From Burkholderia stagnalis (GTDB lineage Bacteria > Pseudomonadota > Gammaproteobacteria > Burkholderiales > Burkholderiaceae), in contig NZ_CADESW010000002.1 in the NCBI RefSeq assembly GCF_902830275.1, forward strand, positions 372,001 through 436,000: a stretch of DNA of 64,000 nucleotides. Reading direction: 5' to 3'. The position numbers were made by a program, and so were the translations under genes. This document shows, one piece after another, positions 51,479-61,975 of the stretch. Position 1 is the first letter of the stretch; every line of letters begins with the position of its first letter. Below the pieces are notes generated by a model. It was given only the letters and a program-made list of their open reading frames with translations, ran no database searches and was not told the DNA's origin.

Positions 51479-53029
51479 TCACTTGGCGCGCCTTCTGAAG
51501 TAAGCGTATTTGAAGCCCATCACCCACAACATACCGAAATATAGTGCAGCGAACAGCACGAGGCAGGCCGCCATCAGCGTGATGCGCGCGAGCGGCTCGG
51601 TGCGCAGCCCGGTCCAGTCGAAGGTGAGCGCGAGCCAGTGCATCGTGCCGGCAAGCACGAGCGATGCGCCGGCGAGCTGTGCGAAGAAGCGCAGCCAGCC
51701 CGGCGACGGCTGGTAGATGCCGCGCCGGCGCAGGCCGGCGAACAGCAGCAGCGAGTTCAGGCACGCGCCGACGCCGATGCTGAGCGTAAGGCCCGCATGG
51801 CCGATCAGCGGCACGAACACGTAGTTCGACAACTGCGTGATCACGAGCACGCCGACCGCGATCTTCACCGGCGTCTTGATGTCCTGCTTCGCATAGAAGC
51901 CCGGCGCGAGAATCTTGATCAGGATGATGCCGACAAGCCCGATCCCGTAGGTCGCGAGCGCGCGCGCGACCATCGTCACGGTGTGCGCGTCGAACTTGCC
52001 GTAGTTGAACAGCGTGGCGGTGAGCGGCGTCGCGAAGAAGAACAGCGCGAGCGCGCTCGGCGCGGCCAGCAGGAACGTGACGCGCAGGCCCCAGTCGAGC
52101 AGCGCCGAATACTCGGTGGCGTCCGCGTCGACGTGCGCCTTCGACAGGCTCGGCAGCAGGATCGTGCCGAGCGCGACGCCGAGCAGCGCGGTCGGGAATT
52201 CCATCAGGCGGTCCGCGTAGTTGATCCACGACACCGCGCCCTGCCCGAGCCGCGACGCGATGTTGGTGTTGATGATCAGCGACAGCTGCGCGACCGACAC
52301 CGCGAAGGTCGCCGGCACCATCTTCGCGAGCACGCGCTTCACACCGGGATGCCGCAGCGCGCGCAGCGGGTTGAGCCCGATCAGCGGCACCATGTCGATC
52401 TTCTTCAGGCCCGGCAATTGCACGATGAACTGCAGCACGCCGCCGGCGATCACCGCCCACGCGAGCGCATACACGGGCACCTTCAGGTGCGGCGCGACGA
52501 ACACCGCCGCGACGATGAACGCGACGTTCAGCAGCACCGGCGCGAACGCGGGCAGCGAGAAGCTCTTGTACGTGTTCAGCACGCCGGACGCGAGCGTCGT
52601 CAGCGAAATGAACACGATGTACGGGAACATGATGCGCGTCATCGTGACGGCCAGCGGGAACGCCTGGCCGTCGGTGCGCAGCCCGGACGCAACCGCGTAC
52701 ACGACCCAGGTCGCGCCGGCGATGCCGGCCACCGACAGCACGGCGAGCGCCCACGCGAGCACGGTCGACATCGCGTCGACGAGCGCCTTCGTCGCGTCGT
52801 GCCCCTGCTGGTTCTTGAACTCGGCGAGGATCGGCACGAACGCCTGCGAGAACGCGCCCTCCGCGGACAGGCGGCGCAGCAGGTTCGGAATGCGGAACGC
52901 GACGTAGAACGCGTCGGTATATTGACTGGCGCCGAACGCACGGGCGATCAGCGTCTCACGGGCCAGACCGGTCACGCGCGACAGCAGCGTGAAGCCGCTG
53001 ACCGTCAGCAGGGCTCGGAATAGATTCAT
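51479..53029 (-). CDS. murJ: Lipid II flippase MurJ
   Basis: MurJ/MviN (516 residues) is a 14-helix MOP-superfamily flippase moving lipid II across the inner membrane. Diagnostic segments are SRVTGLARETLIARAFGAS, DAFYVAFRIPNLLRRLSAEGAFSQAFVPIL and SGVLNTYKSFSLPAFAPVLLN. INTNIASRLGQGAVSWINYADRLMEFPTALLGVALGTILLPSLS (split across two helices) completes the match. The conserved Arg residues of the central cavity are present. It is the first gene of a murJ-sirB1 pair and divergent from rpsT, as in many proteobacteria. Confidence 0.97.
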   Translation of the reverse strand: MNLFRALLTVSGFTLLSRVTGLARETLIARAFGASQYTDAFYVAFRIPNLLRRLSAEGAFSQAFVPILAEFKNQQGHDATKALVDAMSTVLAWALAVLSVAGIAGATWVVYAVASGLRTDGQAFPLAVTMTRIMFPYIVFISLTTLASGVLNTYKSFSLPAFAPVLLNVAFIVAAVFVAPHLKVPVYALAWAVIAGGVLQFIVQLPGLKKIDMVPLIGLNPLRALRHPGVKRVLAKMVPATFAVSVAQLSLIINTNIASRLGQGAVSWINYADRLMEFPTALLGVALGTILLPSLSKAHVDADATEYSALLDWGLRVTFLLAAPSALALFFFATPLTATLFNYGKFDAHTVTMVARALATYGIGLVGIILIKILAPGFYAKQDIKTPVKIAVGVLVITQLSNYVFVPLIGHAGLTLSIGVGACLNSLLLFAGLRRRGIYQPSPGWLRFFAQLAGASLVLAGTMHWLALTFDWTGLRTEPLARITLMAACLVLFAALYFGMLWVMGFKYAYFRRRAK

Positions 53030-53125
53030 GGGGCGCTTATTATACGGACGTTGCGCGGCCCGGCACCGCCCGACACCGAAATCGGCGCCCGCCGCACCGG
53101 CCCGCCGCCGCAACCGACGCCAAAC

Positions 53126-53155
53126 TTGCCACGCGCTTGATTTTGTTGCTATAAT
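53126..53155 (+). promoter_or_regulatory. Strong sigma-70 promoter of rpsT
   Basis: -35 TTGCCA (53126-53131, five of six) and perfect -10 TATAAT (53150-53155), spacer 18. It gives a leader of about 170 nucleotides before rpsT. It is the main recognisable element in the 301-base murJ-rpsT gap. Confidence 0.75.
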
Positions 53156-53330
53156 CCGCCGTTTCTGAGCCTGTTGCATGCGCGGCGCCTGCCGCTTTCG
53201 TGTCTCGGTCTCGGATAAAACCAACGTTTTTTTTGCGCCCCTGGGCAATCGCTCTCAGGGGACGGATCGAAAAGCAGCGCTTGGCCGTCAGGCTCCAAGC
53301 TCTGGAAACAGGACAGGATAAGGAACCGTC

Positions 53331-53603
53331 ATGGCTAACTCCGCACAAGCACGCAAGCGCGCCCGCCAGGCAGCGAAGGCTAACTCGCACAACTCGGCGC
53401 TGCGCTCGAAATTCCGTACCGCGATCAAGGCTGTTCGCAAGGCTGTCGACGCCGGCGACCAGGCAAAGGCTGCCGAGCTGTTCAAGGCTGCCGTGAAGAC
53501 GATCGACACGATCGCCGACAAGAAGATCGTTCACAAGAACAAGGCCGCTCGCAGCAAGAGCCGCCTCGCCGCAGCCGTCAAGGGCCTGCAGGCAGCAGCG
53601 TAA
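53331..53603 (+). CDS. rpsT: 30S ribosomal protein S20
   Basis: S20 (90 residues), a small all-helical protein binding the 5' domain of 16S rRNA. The sequence begins [27 protein letters not shown] and ends [19 protein letters not shown], split here by the helix turn [20 protein letters not shown] lies eight bases upstream of the ATG. It is monocistronic, with a strong promoter and terminator and the long leader in which E. coli S20 autoregulates. Confidence 0.98.
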   Translation: MANSAQARKRARQAAKANSHNSALRSKFRTAIKAVRKAVDAGDQAKAAELFKAAVKTIDTIADKKIVHKNKAARSKSRLAAAVKGLQAAA

Positions 53604-53651
53604 ATCCGGTGTGCCCGCCTCGCGCGGGCGCCCTGTTTCCTGCGATCGACG

Positions 53652-53678
53652 AAAAAGCCCGCATCTGCGGGCTTTTTT
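53652..53678 (+). terminator. Rho-independent terminator of rpsT
   Basis: 11-bp stem AAAAAGCCCGC/GCGGGCTTTTT with loop ATCT, ending in six T. Confidence 0.9.
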
Positions 53679-53774
53679 GTTGGGTTCGGCGGTTCGCCGG
53701 GTTGAGCCTCCATCAACGCGCGCTCGCGCGGATCGACGCACCGGCCGGGCGCAATGTGCGCCCGCGCGCGGCCG

Positions 53775-54095
53775 TTACTTCTTTTCGCTGTAGTCGGGCA
53801 GCTCGCACGCCTCGGTGACGACGAGATTGTTGTCCTTCGCGAAGTTCAGCACGAAATCGAAGGCCATCGGCTCGACGTCGCGCAGACGGGAATCGAGAAT
53901 CACGCACTTCGTGCCGCCCAGCATCGTCGGGCGCACGTACAGCGAATACTTCAGGCGCGCATTCGGACCGCTTGCACCGGGCCCGAAACATGCCATCACG
54001 CCCGCGAGGCGCTCCGACCAATCGCTCGGGCGAAACGTTTTCCCATCTTTCGTGATGCCCTGAATGAAGTATTCGGTCGGAGGGGTTTCAGCCAT
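53775..54095 (-). CDS. DUF3579 protein
   Basis: A 106-residue soluble protein of the beta-proteobacterial DUF3579 family; function unknown. Signatures are FIQGITKDGKTFRPSDWSERLAGVM, YSLYVRPTMLGGTKCVILD, LRDVEPMAFDFVLNFAKDNNL and VTEACELPD. It starts MAETPPTEY. A TATAAT on the minus strand (54313-54308) lies about 215 bases upstream and may be its -10. It is convergent with rpsT and divergent from argF. Confidence 0.82.
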   Translation of the reverse strand: MAETPPTEYFIQGITKDGKTFRPSDWSERLAGVMACFGPGASGPNARLKYSLYVRPTMLGGTKCVILDSRLRDVEPMAFDFVLNFAKDNNLVVTEACELPDYSEKK

Positions 54096-54507
54096 GTTGT
54101 TACCCAGGTGACGGCCCGGCGATGCGCAGGCGACGGCCTGGACACGCAAACACGAAGCAGGAGGAAGCCGGGATGCCCGCGCCGGATGCCTGAAAAGAGG
54201 CCGTCCGCGCGATCCGCCCGGCACGCCGCACCGGATTTGTGCAGCGCACAGCTTGTGTCCGGCAGAGCGGGGAAATGCTTGCCTGCCGGGCTTGAGAAAA
54301 CTTTGCGATTATACCGCAGCGCGCCATCGTGCGTCGTTTCGCTCACCCTTCCCGGCACCCGGACGCGGTGCGCAAGCATCGCGCCCCGGTTTTTCTGCCG
54401 GCTCGTCAAAGCACAGAAAATCCATTATGCTGCGTTGAAGTTATCCACATCCGACGGCGGCGCCGTCCGGCCCCGGCGGCCGGGTCGAACCCGCCGCATT
54501 TCGTTTC
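54096..54507. other. 412-bp divergent region between DUF3579 and argF
   Basis: No gene seen. It contains a minus-strand TATAAT (54313-54308) toward DUF3579. A plus-strand TCGTCA-17-TATGCT pair (54403-54431) may be the argF promoter. A perfect DnaA box TTATCCACA lies at 54441-54449 between that promoter and the argF ATG. Confidence 0.45.
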
Positions 54508-55437
54508 ATGACCGCCAAGACCATTCGTCACTACCTGCAGTTCAAGGATTTCTCGCTGGACGACTACGAGTACGTGCTCGAACGCACGGGAATCCTGAAG
54601 CGCAAGTTCAAGAACTACGAGACCTATCATCCGCTGCACGACCGCACGCTCGCGATGATCTTCGAGAAGAGCTCGACGCGCACGCGCCTGTCGTTCGAGG
54701 CCGGGATCTTCCAGCTCGGCGGCCATGCCGTCTTCATGAGCACCCGCGACACGCAGCTCGGCCGCGGCGAGCCGGTGGAGGATTCCGCGCAGGTGATCTC
54801 GCGGATGGTCGACATCATCATGATCCGCACATTCGAACAGGAGATCATCCAGCGCTTCGCGGAAAACTCCCGCGTGCCGGTGATCAACGGCCTGACGAAC
54901 GAATACCACCCGTGCCAGGTGCTCGCCGACATCTTCACGTACTACGAGCACCGCGGCCCGATCCGCGGCAAGACGGTCGCGTGGGTCGGCGACGCGAACA
55001 ACATGCTGTACACGTGGATCCAGGCCGCGCAGATCCTCGGATTCAAGCTGCGCCTGTCGACGCCGCCGGGCTATGCGCTCGACATGAAGCTCGTCGCGCC
55101 GGACAGCGCGCCGTTCTACGAGGTCTTCGACGATCCGAACGAAGCCTGCAGGGGCGCCGACCTGGTGACCACCGACGTGTGGACGAGCATGGGCTTCGAG
55201 GCCGAGAACGAGGCGCGCATGCAGGCATTCGCCGACTGGTGCGTCGACGAGGAAATGATGGGCCACGCGAACCCCGATGCGCTCTTCATGCACTGCCTGC
55301 CCGCGCACCGCGGCGAGGAAGTGACGGCCGGCGTGATCGACGGCCCGCAGAGCGTCGTCTGGGATGAAGCGGAAAACCGCCTGCACGTGCAGAAGGCGCT
55401 GATGGAGTTCCTGCTGCTCGGCAAGCTGAAGCACTGA
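54508..55437 (+). CDS. argF: Ornithine carbamoyltransferase
   Basis: OTC (309 residues) makes citrulline from ornithine and carbamoyl phosphate in arginine synthesis. Carbamoyl-phosphate motif STRTR is at 56-60, then NEYHPCQVLAD and VWTSMGFEAE. The ornithine loop with the catalytic Cys is FMHCLPAHRGEEV. In many beta-proteobacteria a DUF3579 gene is its neighbour, as here. Terminator follows. Confidence 0.97.
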   Translation: MTAKTIRHYLQFKDFSLDDYEYVLERTGILKRKFKNYETYHPLHDRTLAMIFEKSSTRTRLSFEAGIFQLGGHAVFMSTRDTQLGRGEPVEDSAQVISRMVDIIMIRTFEQEIIQRFAENSRVPVINGLTNEYHPCQVLADIFTYYEHRGPIRGKTVAWVGDANNMLYTWIQAAQILGFKLRLSTPPGYALDMKLVAPDSAPFYEVFDDPNEACRGADLVTTDVWTSMGFEAENEARMQAFADWCVDEEMMGHANPDALFMHCLPAHRGEEVTAGVIDGPQSVVWDEAENRLHVQKALMEFLLLGKLKH

Positions 55438-55473
55438 CGCGCCCGCGCGCGGCAGCACGCTCGCGCCAATGAA

Positions 55474-55507
55474 AAAGCGCCGATCGTCGATCGGCGCTTT
55501 GCTTTTG
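55474..55507. terminator. Bidirectional terminator between argF and murB
   Basis: 12-bp perfect stem AAAGCGCCGATC/GATCGGCGCTTT (55474-55485 and 55489-55500) followed by GCTTTTG on plus. On the minus strand it is followed by TTCATTGG. Confidence 0.8.
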
Positions 55508-55546
55508 CGCAGCCGAAATCGCCTGCGCGGGTGCGTCAGGCCCGGC

Positions 55547-56590
55547 CTACAGGCACACCGGCTCCGGCTCCAGCTCGACGCCGAATTTCGCGCGCACGTC
55601 GTCCTGGATCGCCCGCGCGAGCGCGATCACGTCCGCGCCCGTCGCGCCGCCGCGATTGACGAGCACGAGCGCCTGCCGCTCGTGCACGGCCGCGGCGCCG
55701 AGCGCGCGCCCTTTCCAGCCGCAGCGGTCGATCAGCCAGCCGGCCGCGAGCTTCACCTGCCCGTCCGGCTGCGGATACGACACGATGTCCGGCGCGTGCG
55801 CGCGCAGCGCGTCGAACTGCACCGCGCCGATCACCGGGTTCTTGAAGAAGCTGCCCGCATTGCCGAGCGCGAGCGGATCGGGCAGCTTCGCGCGACGGAT
55901 CGCGACCACCGCGTCGAATACGTCGCGCGGCGTGGCCGCGTCCGGCGCGACGCCGCGCGCAGCGAGTTCGCGCGACACGTCCGCGTAGCCGAGCCGCGGC
56001 GTCCAGCGCTTCGGCAGCCGGAACGTCACCGACACGATCGCGAAGCGCCCGCGGCCTTCGCGCTTGAAGAAGCTGTCGCGATAACCGAACGCGCAGCGCG
56101 CGGCATCGAAGCGCTCGCTGCGGCCCGTCGCGAGCTCGACGGCGACGAGCGAATCGAAATACGCCTTCATTTCTAGCCCGTACGCGCCGATGTTCTGGAT
56201 CGGCGCGGCGCCGACCGTGCCCGGGATCAGCGCGAGGTTCTCGAGCCCGGCCATGCCCTGCTCGAGCGTCCACGCGACGAATGCGTGCCAGTTCTCGCCG
56301 CCGCCCGCCTCGACGACCCACGCGTCGTCGTCCTCGCGCACGACGCGGCGCCCGGCGATCTCGTCGAGCAGCACGAGGCCCTCGAAATCGCGCGTGAACA
56401 CGACGTTGCTGCCGCCGCCGAGCACCAGCAGCGGCAGGTTCGCGACGCGTGCATCGCGATGCAGCGCCTCGAACTGCCCGGCGTGCGTCACGCGCGCGGC
56501 CAGACGCGCGGATACGTCGAACCCGAACGTGTTGTGCGCGGCGAGCGGGTGGTCGGGGAGCAGCGAAAGGGTGGAATCGGCTGGAAGCAT
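55547..56590 (-). CDS. murB: UDP-N-acetylenolpyruvoylglucosamine reductase
   Basis: MurB (347 residues), a cytosolic FAD enzyme forming UDP-MurNAc for peptidoglycan. FAD domain motifs are [45 protein letters not shown] and YRDSFFKR. The substrate domain has [13 protein letters not shown] with the catalytic Ser, and [20 protein letters not shown]. This is the type I layout. The start is uncertain: ATG 56590 (MLPADSTL) gives the usual length; ATG 56653 (MPLRLPKA) adds 21 residues. Neither has a good ribosome site. Confidence 0.94.
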   Translation of the reverse strand: MLPADSTLSLLPDHPLAAHNTFGFDVSARLAARVTHAGQFEALHRDARVANLPLLVLGGGSNVVFTRDFEGLVLLDEIAGRRVVREDDDAWVVEAGGGENWHAFVAWTLEQGMAGLENLALIPGTVGAAPIQNIGAYGLEMKAYFDSLVAVELATGRSERFDAARCAFGYRDSFFKREGRGRFAIVSVTFRLPKRWTPRLGYADVSRELAARGVAPDAATPRDVFDAVVAIRRAKLPDPLALGNAGSFFKNPVIGAVQFDALRAHAPDIVSYPQPDGQVKLAAGWLIDRCGWKGRALGAAAVHERQALVLVNRGGATGADVIALARAIQDDVRAKFGVELEPEPVCL

Positions 56591-56733
56591 CGGCAATCGC
56601 GGTCGGGCGTGCCCGGTCGGCGCGCGGCCGGCCTTGGGCAAACGAAGGGGCATCGGTAAAATGGCGAATAGTCCGCAATTATAGCGAGTGCCCGCGCGCA
56701 AGCCGGGCGCGCGCGTTTTCCAGGGAGAATGCC

Positions 56734-57219
56734 ATGCCATCGTTCGACGTCGTCAGCGAAGCGAACATGATCGAAGTGAAGAACGCCATCGAGCAGTCGA
56801 ACAAGGAAATTTCGACGCGCTTCGATTTCAAGGGCTCCGACGCGCGCGTCGAGCAGAAGGAACGCGAGCTGACGCTGTTCGCCGACGACGATTTCAAGCT
56901 CGGCCAGGTCAAGGACGTGCTGATCGGCAAGCTGGCCAAGCGCAACGTCGACGTGCGCTTCCTCGACTACGGCAAGGTCGAGAAGATCGGCGGCGACAAG
57001 GTCAAGCAGGTCGTGACGGTCAAGAAAGGCGTGACGGGCGATCTCGCGAAGAAGATCGTGCGCCTCGTCAAGGACAGCAAGATCAAGGTGCAGGCGAGCA
57101 TCCAGGGCGACGCGGTGCGCGTGGCGGGCACCAAGCGCGACGACCTGCAGAGCGTAATCGCGATGCTGCGCAAGGACGTGACCGACACCCCGCTCGACTT
57201 CAACAACTTCCGCGACTGA
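56734..57219 (+). CDS. yajQ: YajQ-family c-di-GMP-binding protein
   Basis: A 161-residue protein of the YajQ/UPF0234 family: [47 protein letters not shown] and [18 protein letters not shown]. Two RNA-binding-like alpha/beta folds are expected. Members in Xanthomonas and Pseudomonas bind c-di-GMP and modulate transcription; that activity is known for the family, not shown here. GGGAG lies eight bases before the ATG. Confidence 0.94.
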   Translation: MPSFDVVSEANMIEVKNAIEQSNKEISTRFDFKGSDARVEQKERELTLFADDDFKLGQVKDVLIGKLAKRNVDVRFLDYGKVEKIGGDKVKQVVTVKKGVTGDLAKKIVRLVKDSKIKVQASIQGDAVRVAGTKRDDLQSVIAMLRKDVTDTPLDFNNFRD

Positions 57220-57234
57220 CCGGTCGCGCGCTGC

Positions 57235-57270
57235 CGCCGGGCCGCCTTGCGCGCCCGGCGCGTTTCTTCA
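57235..57270 (+). terminator. Hairpin after yajQ, possible terminator
   Basis: 8-bp stem CGCCGGGC/GCCCGGCG (57235-57242 and 57253-57260), 10-base loop, then CGTTTCTTC. The T-tract is weak. Confidence 0.45.
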
Positions 57271-57287
57271 GGCCCCAGACCGTTCCG

Positions 57288-57926
57288 TCAGGCCTTCCCG
57301 CCGTCCTGCGCGTTGCCGTTCGCGGCCGCCTTCTTCTTGTCGCCGATCCGGCTTTCCTGCCCTGCCAGCAGCTTCGAGATGTTGCTGCGATGGCGCCACA
57401 CGAGCAGCACGCTCATCGCGAGCACCGCCCACGCGACCGGGTTGTGGTGCGTGCCGAACAGGAACACGTCGAACACCGGCGCGAACACCGCCGCGACGAG
57501 CGCCGCGAGCGACGAGTAGCGGAAGAAGAACGCGATGATCAGCCAGGTCAGCGCGGTGGCGAGCCCGAGCACCGGATGCACCGCCAGCAGCACGCCGGCC
57601 GCGGTCGCGACGCCCTTGCCGCCCTGGAAGCGGAAGAACACCGGGTACAGGTGGCCGAGGAACACGGCGATCGCGACGCACGCGATCGCGACGTCGGGCA
57701 GGCCGAGGCGCCGCGCGAGCCAGACCGCGATCCAGCCCTTGAAAGCATCGCCGACGAGCGTGAGGATCGCGGCCTTCTTGTTGCCGCCGCGCAGCACGTT
57801 GGTGGCGCCGGGATTCTTCGACCCGTACGAGCGGGGATCGGCCAGGCCCATCGCGGCGCTGACGATGACGGCGAACGACACCGAACCGATCAGGTAGGCA
57901 ACGAGGGTGGCGAGCAGGATCTGCAT
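57288..57926 (-). CDS. plsY: Glycerol-3-phosphate acyltransferase PlsY
   Basis: PlsY (212 residues) is a five-helix membrane enzyme that acylates glycerol-3-phosphate from acyl-phosphate, the first step in phospholipid synthesis. The three conserved segments are visible: [31 protein letters not shown] and the glycine-rich [19 protein letters not shown]. The Lys/Ala-rich C-terminal tail ([15 protein letters not shown]) is a genus-specific extension. It is convergent with yajQ. Confidence 0.96.
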   Translation of the reverse strand: MQILLATLVAYLIGSVSFAVIVSAAMGLADPRSYGSKNPGATNVLRGGNKKAAILTLVGDAFKGWIAVWLARRLGLPDVAIACVAIAVFLGHLYPVFFRFQGGKGVATAAGVLLAVHPVLGLATALTWLIIAFFFRYSSLAALVAAVFAPVFDVFLFGTHHNPVAWAVLAMSVLLVWRHRSNISKLLAGQESRIGDKKKAAANGNAQDGGKA

Positions 57927-58035
57927 GCGGAGGACTCTTCTTTCAACGTATCGATGGACGGACGGCTGCGCGGCGGCAAGCCGAAGCGGCGCTCATTCTA
58001 CCGAAGCGGCGGGGGCTGCCACGAAGGTGAAACCC

Positions 58036-58527
58036 TCAGTCGACGCTCGCGCACTGCACCGGCTTCGCGCCGAGCAGCGCCGTCAGCACGGCGGGCGCGA
58101 GACTGACGAGATAGCCGCGGCGGCCGCCGTTCAGGTAGATCGTCGGCAACTCGAGGATCGTCGCCTCGACGTACACCGGCATCGCCTTGCGGGTGCCGAA
58201 CGGCGACGTGCCGCCGACGAGATAGCCCGAATGGCGGTTCGCGACCTCGGGCTTGCACGGCTCGACGCGCTTCGCGCCGATCTGCCGCGCCAGGTTCTTG
58301 GTCGACACCGTGCGGTCGCCGTGCATCAGGACGATCAGCGGCTTCGCCTGCTCGTCCTCCATCACGAGCGTCTTCACGACGACGTGCTCGTCGACGCCGA
58401 GCTGGCGCGCGGACTCGCCGGTGCCGCCGTGCTCGACATAATCGTACGGATGCTCGCCGAACGCGACGCCGTGGCGGCGCAGCAGCTGGGTTGCGGGCGT
58501 TTCGGACACATGTCTGGATTTGCTCAT
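58036..58527 (-). CDS. ybaK: Cys-tRNA(Pro)/Cys-tRNA(Cys) deacylase YbaK
   Basis: YbaK (163 residues) removes cysteine from mischarged tRNA-Pro. Family motifs HPYDYVEH, VVKTLVMEDEQ with the conserved Lys, HGDRTVSTKNLAR, and HSGYLVGGTSPFGTRKAMPVYVE (split) are intact, including the GTSPFG loop. It lies 109 bases upstream of the plsY start on the same strand, and is divergent from the acyl-CoA synthetase. Confidence 0.94.
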   Translation of the reverse strand: MSKSRHVSETPATQLLRRHGVAFGEHPYDYVEHGGTGESARQLGVDEHVVVKTLVMEDEQAKPLIVLMHGDRTVSTKNLARQIGAKRVEPCKPEVANRHSGYLVGGTSPFGTRKAMPVYVEATILELPTIYLNGGRRGYLVSLAPAVLTALLGAKPVQCASVD

Positions 58528-58755
58528 GGCGGCATTCTAATGGGGAACGGCCACCGGCACCGCCGGCGGTATACTCGCGGCCCCGCCGGCCCGTCACCCG
58601 GGCGGCAGCGCCGGCACCCCGCCATCATCATTGCGCGCGGCGCGACGCGCTATTGACCGAATGGCCGATTGTGGCGCGCGCGCCGGCGTGGCACGATCGC
58701 TCGCACGCTTTGTCCCGCCGCGCGCCGGCCGCCCGGCTCATCTTCTGGAAACACC

Positions 58756-60318
58756 ATGACCTCGTCCCCCCGCCCTGGCGCACCGCTCGACATCGACGCC
58801 CTGCTGGCCGCGCTGCCCGGCCGCATCGCCGACGTTCCCGCGCACTGGGCCGCCCGGACGCCCGAACGCGCGGCGCTGATCGAGGACGCGCGCCGCCTGT
58901 CGTATCGCGATCTGTCGGCGGCGGTCGACGCCGCCGCCGCGCAGCTTGCCGCGTACGGCGTGCGCGGCGGCGACCGTGTGATGATCGTCGCGGAAAACTG
59001 CGTCGCGCAGGTCGTGCTGCTGTTCGCGACGGGCCGCCTCGACGCGTGGGCGCTGATGTCGAACGCGCGGCTGTCGGCCGCCGAGCTCGACGCGATCGCC
59101 GCGCATGCGCGCCCGAAGCTGATCGCGTTCGGCGACGAAGCGTCGCCCGACGCGCGCGCGCATGCGGCGCGCCACGGCGCGACGCCCGCCGCCGCGCCGG
59201 CGATCGACGTCGGCGCGTGGTCGTATCGCGTCGATGCGGGCGCGCCCGGCGAGCCGGTGGCCGCGGACGGCGCGGCGCAATGCGCGGCGCTGATCTACAC
59301 GACCGGCACGACCGGCACGCCGAAGGGCGTGATGCTGTCGCATCGCAACCTGCTGTACGTCGCGGCGACGTCGAGCGCGCTGCGGCGCGTGTCGCCCGAC
59401 GATGTCGTCTATACGGTGCTGCCGGTGTCGCACGTGTACGGCCTCGCGTCGGTGTGCCTCGGCAGCCTGTATGCGGGCGCGACGCTGCGGCTCGCGCCGC
59501 GCTTCTCGCCGGAGGCCGTGCGCGTCGCGCTGGCCGACGAAGGCGTGACGATCTTCCAGGGCGTGCCCGCGATGCACGCGAAGCTGCTCGAGCATCTGCA
59601 CACGCACGGCCACGCATGGCGCGCGCCGCGCCTGCGCTTCGCGTATTCGGGCGGCTCGCCGCTCGATGCCGACCTGAAGGCGCGCGTCGAGCGGCTCTAC
59701 GGCGTGCCGCTGCACAACGGCTACGGGATGACCGAAAGCAGCCCGACGATCGCGCAGACGCCGCTCGACGCGCCGCGCACCGATTCCTCGGTCGGCGTGC
59801 CGATCCCGGGCGTCGAGATGCGGATCGTCGGGCCGGACGGACGCGACCTGCCGCAGGGCGAGATCGGCGAGATCTGGGTGCGCGGCCCGAACGTGATGCT
59901 CGGCTACTACCGCAATCCGGACGCGACGCGCGCGGCGGTCACGCCGGACGGCTGGCTGAAGACCGGCGATCTCGCGCGGCAGGCCGCCGACGGCGCGGTG
60001 ACGATCGCCGGACGCAGCAAGGAGCTGATCATCCGCTCGGGCTTCAACGTGTATCCGGTCGAGGTCGAACAGGTGCTGAACGCGCACCCGGATGTCGTGC
60101 AGGCGGCCGTCGTCGGCCGCCCGGTCGAAGGCAACGAGGAAGTGCTCGCGTTCGTCGAGCTCGTGCCGGGTGCGACGGCCACCGAAGCCGCGCTGCACGA
60201 CTGGTGCGCGACGCGGCTCGCGCCGTACAAGCGCCCCGCGCACATTCGCGTGCTCGACGCGCTGCCGGCCGCGTCGACTGGCAAGGTGCTCAAGCACAAG
60301 CTGCGCGACATGGTCTGA
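58756..60318 (+). CDS. AMP-dependent acyl-CoA synthetase/ligase
   Basis: A 520-residue ANL-superfamily enzyme that activates a carboxylic acid to acyl-AMP and then acyl-CoA. The P-loop is YTTGTTGTPKGVMLSH, the adenine motif NGYGMTESSPT and the ribose motif GWLKTGD. The hinge ELIIRSGFNVYPVEVE and the C-terminal catalytic Lys (STGKVLKHKL) are intact. It resembles medium/long-chain fatty acid or 4-coumarate-like CoA ligases; the substrate is unknown. Its end is followed by the hexamer array. Confidence 0.9.
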   Translation: MTSSPRPGAPLDIDALLAALPGRIADVPAHWAARTPERAALIEDARRLSYRDLSAAVDAAAAQLAAYGVRGGDRVMIVAENCVAQVVLLFATGRLDAWALMSNARLSAAELDAIAAHARPKLIAFGDEASPDARAHAARHGATPAAAPAIDVGAWSYRVDAGAPGEPVAADGAAQCAALIYTTGTTGTPKGVMLSHRNLLYVAATSSALRRVSPDDVVYTVLPVSHVYGLASVCLGSLYAGATLRLAPRFSPEAVRVALADEGVTIFQGVPAMHAKLLEHLHTHGHAWRAPRLRFAYSGGSPLDADLKARVERLYGVPLHNGYGMTESSPTIAQTPLDAPRTDSSVGVPIPGVEMRIVGPDGRDLPQGEIGEIWVRGPNVMLGYYRNPDATRAAVTPDGWLKTGDLARQAADGAVTIAGRSKELIIRSGFNVYPVEVEQVLNAHPDVVQAAVVGRPVEGNEEVLAFVELVPGATATEAALHDWCATRLAPYKRPAHIRVLDALPAASTGKVLKHKLRDMV

Positions 60319-60350
60319 CGCGCGCCGGCCGCCGGGCCGGCCGAGCCGCC

Positions 60351-61410
<1,060 letters not shown>

Positions 61411-61414
<4 letters not shown>

Positions 61415-61881
61415 CGGTACGGCACGCCCTCGTGCGCGAGCAGCCAGCGCTTCACCCGCAGGTAGTAGCCGTCGTCGTCGTGGTTCGCGAAGCCGCCGAG
61501 GCCGCCGGACGCGACGACGCGATGGCACGGGATCACCAGCGGGAAATAGTTCGCGCCGCACGCCTGGCCGACCGCGCGCGGCGCGCTGCCGACCTGCTTC
61601 GCGACCTGTCCGTAAGTCAGCACGACGCCCGGCGGGATGGCGCAAATCGCGTCCCACACGCGGTGCTGGAACGCGGTGCCGACCTCGGCGAGCGGCAGGT
61701 CGAAACTCGCCGACGCGCGTTCGAAATAGCGTTCGATCTGCTCGACCGCGCGCTTCGCGAGCGGCGTATCCGCATCGACGTTCTTCACCGATACGGGCAA
61801 GTAGACGATCTCGCGCACCACCGACGCATCCGTTCGGACGCCGATCTTGCCGAATGGCGCATCGATCACTGCATTGAACAT
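61411..61881 (-). CDS. ogt: Methylated-DNA--[protein]-cysteine S-methyltransferase
   Basis: A 156-residue O6-alkylguanine-DNA alkyltransferase that takes the alkyl group onto its own Cys. The active site is NYFPLVIPCHRVVASGGLGGF, split as VIPCHRVV with the acceptor Cys. The DNA-binding HTH is LTYGQVAKQVGSAPRAVGQA. GGAGATAACG precedes the ATG MFNAVI; the upstream in-frame extension is not coding. It is coupled to xerD by ATGA. It lacks the Ada regulatory domain. Confidence 0.93.
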
Positions 61882-61975
61882 CGTTATCTCCTGTCGACCC
61901 GGGCGAGTGCACCCGCGCGGGGTTGCGTCGGCCCTGACGGCCGCTGTCGCATCGAACCGACACTGTACGCCGCCT

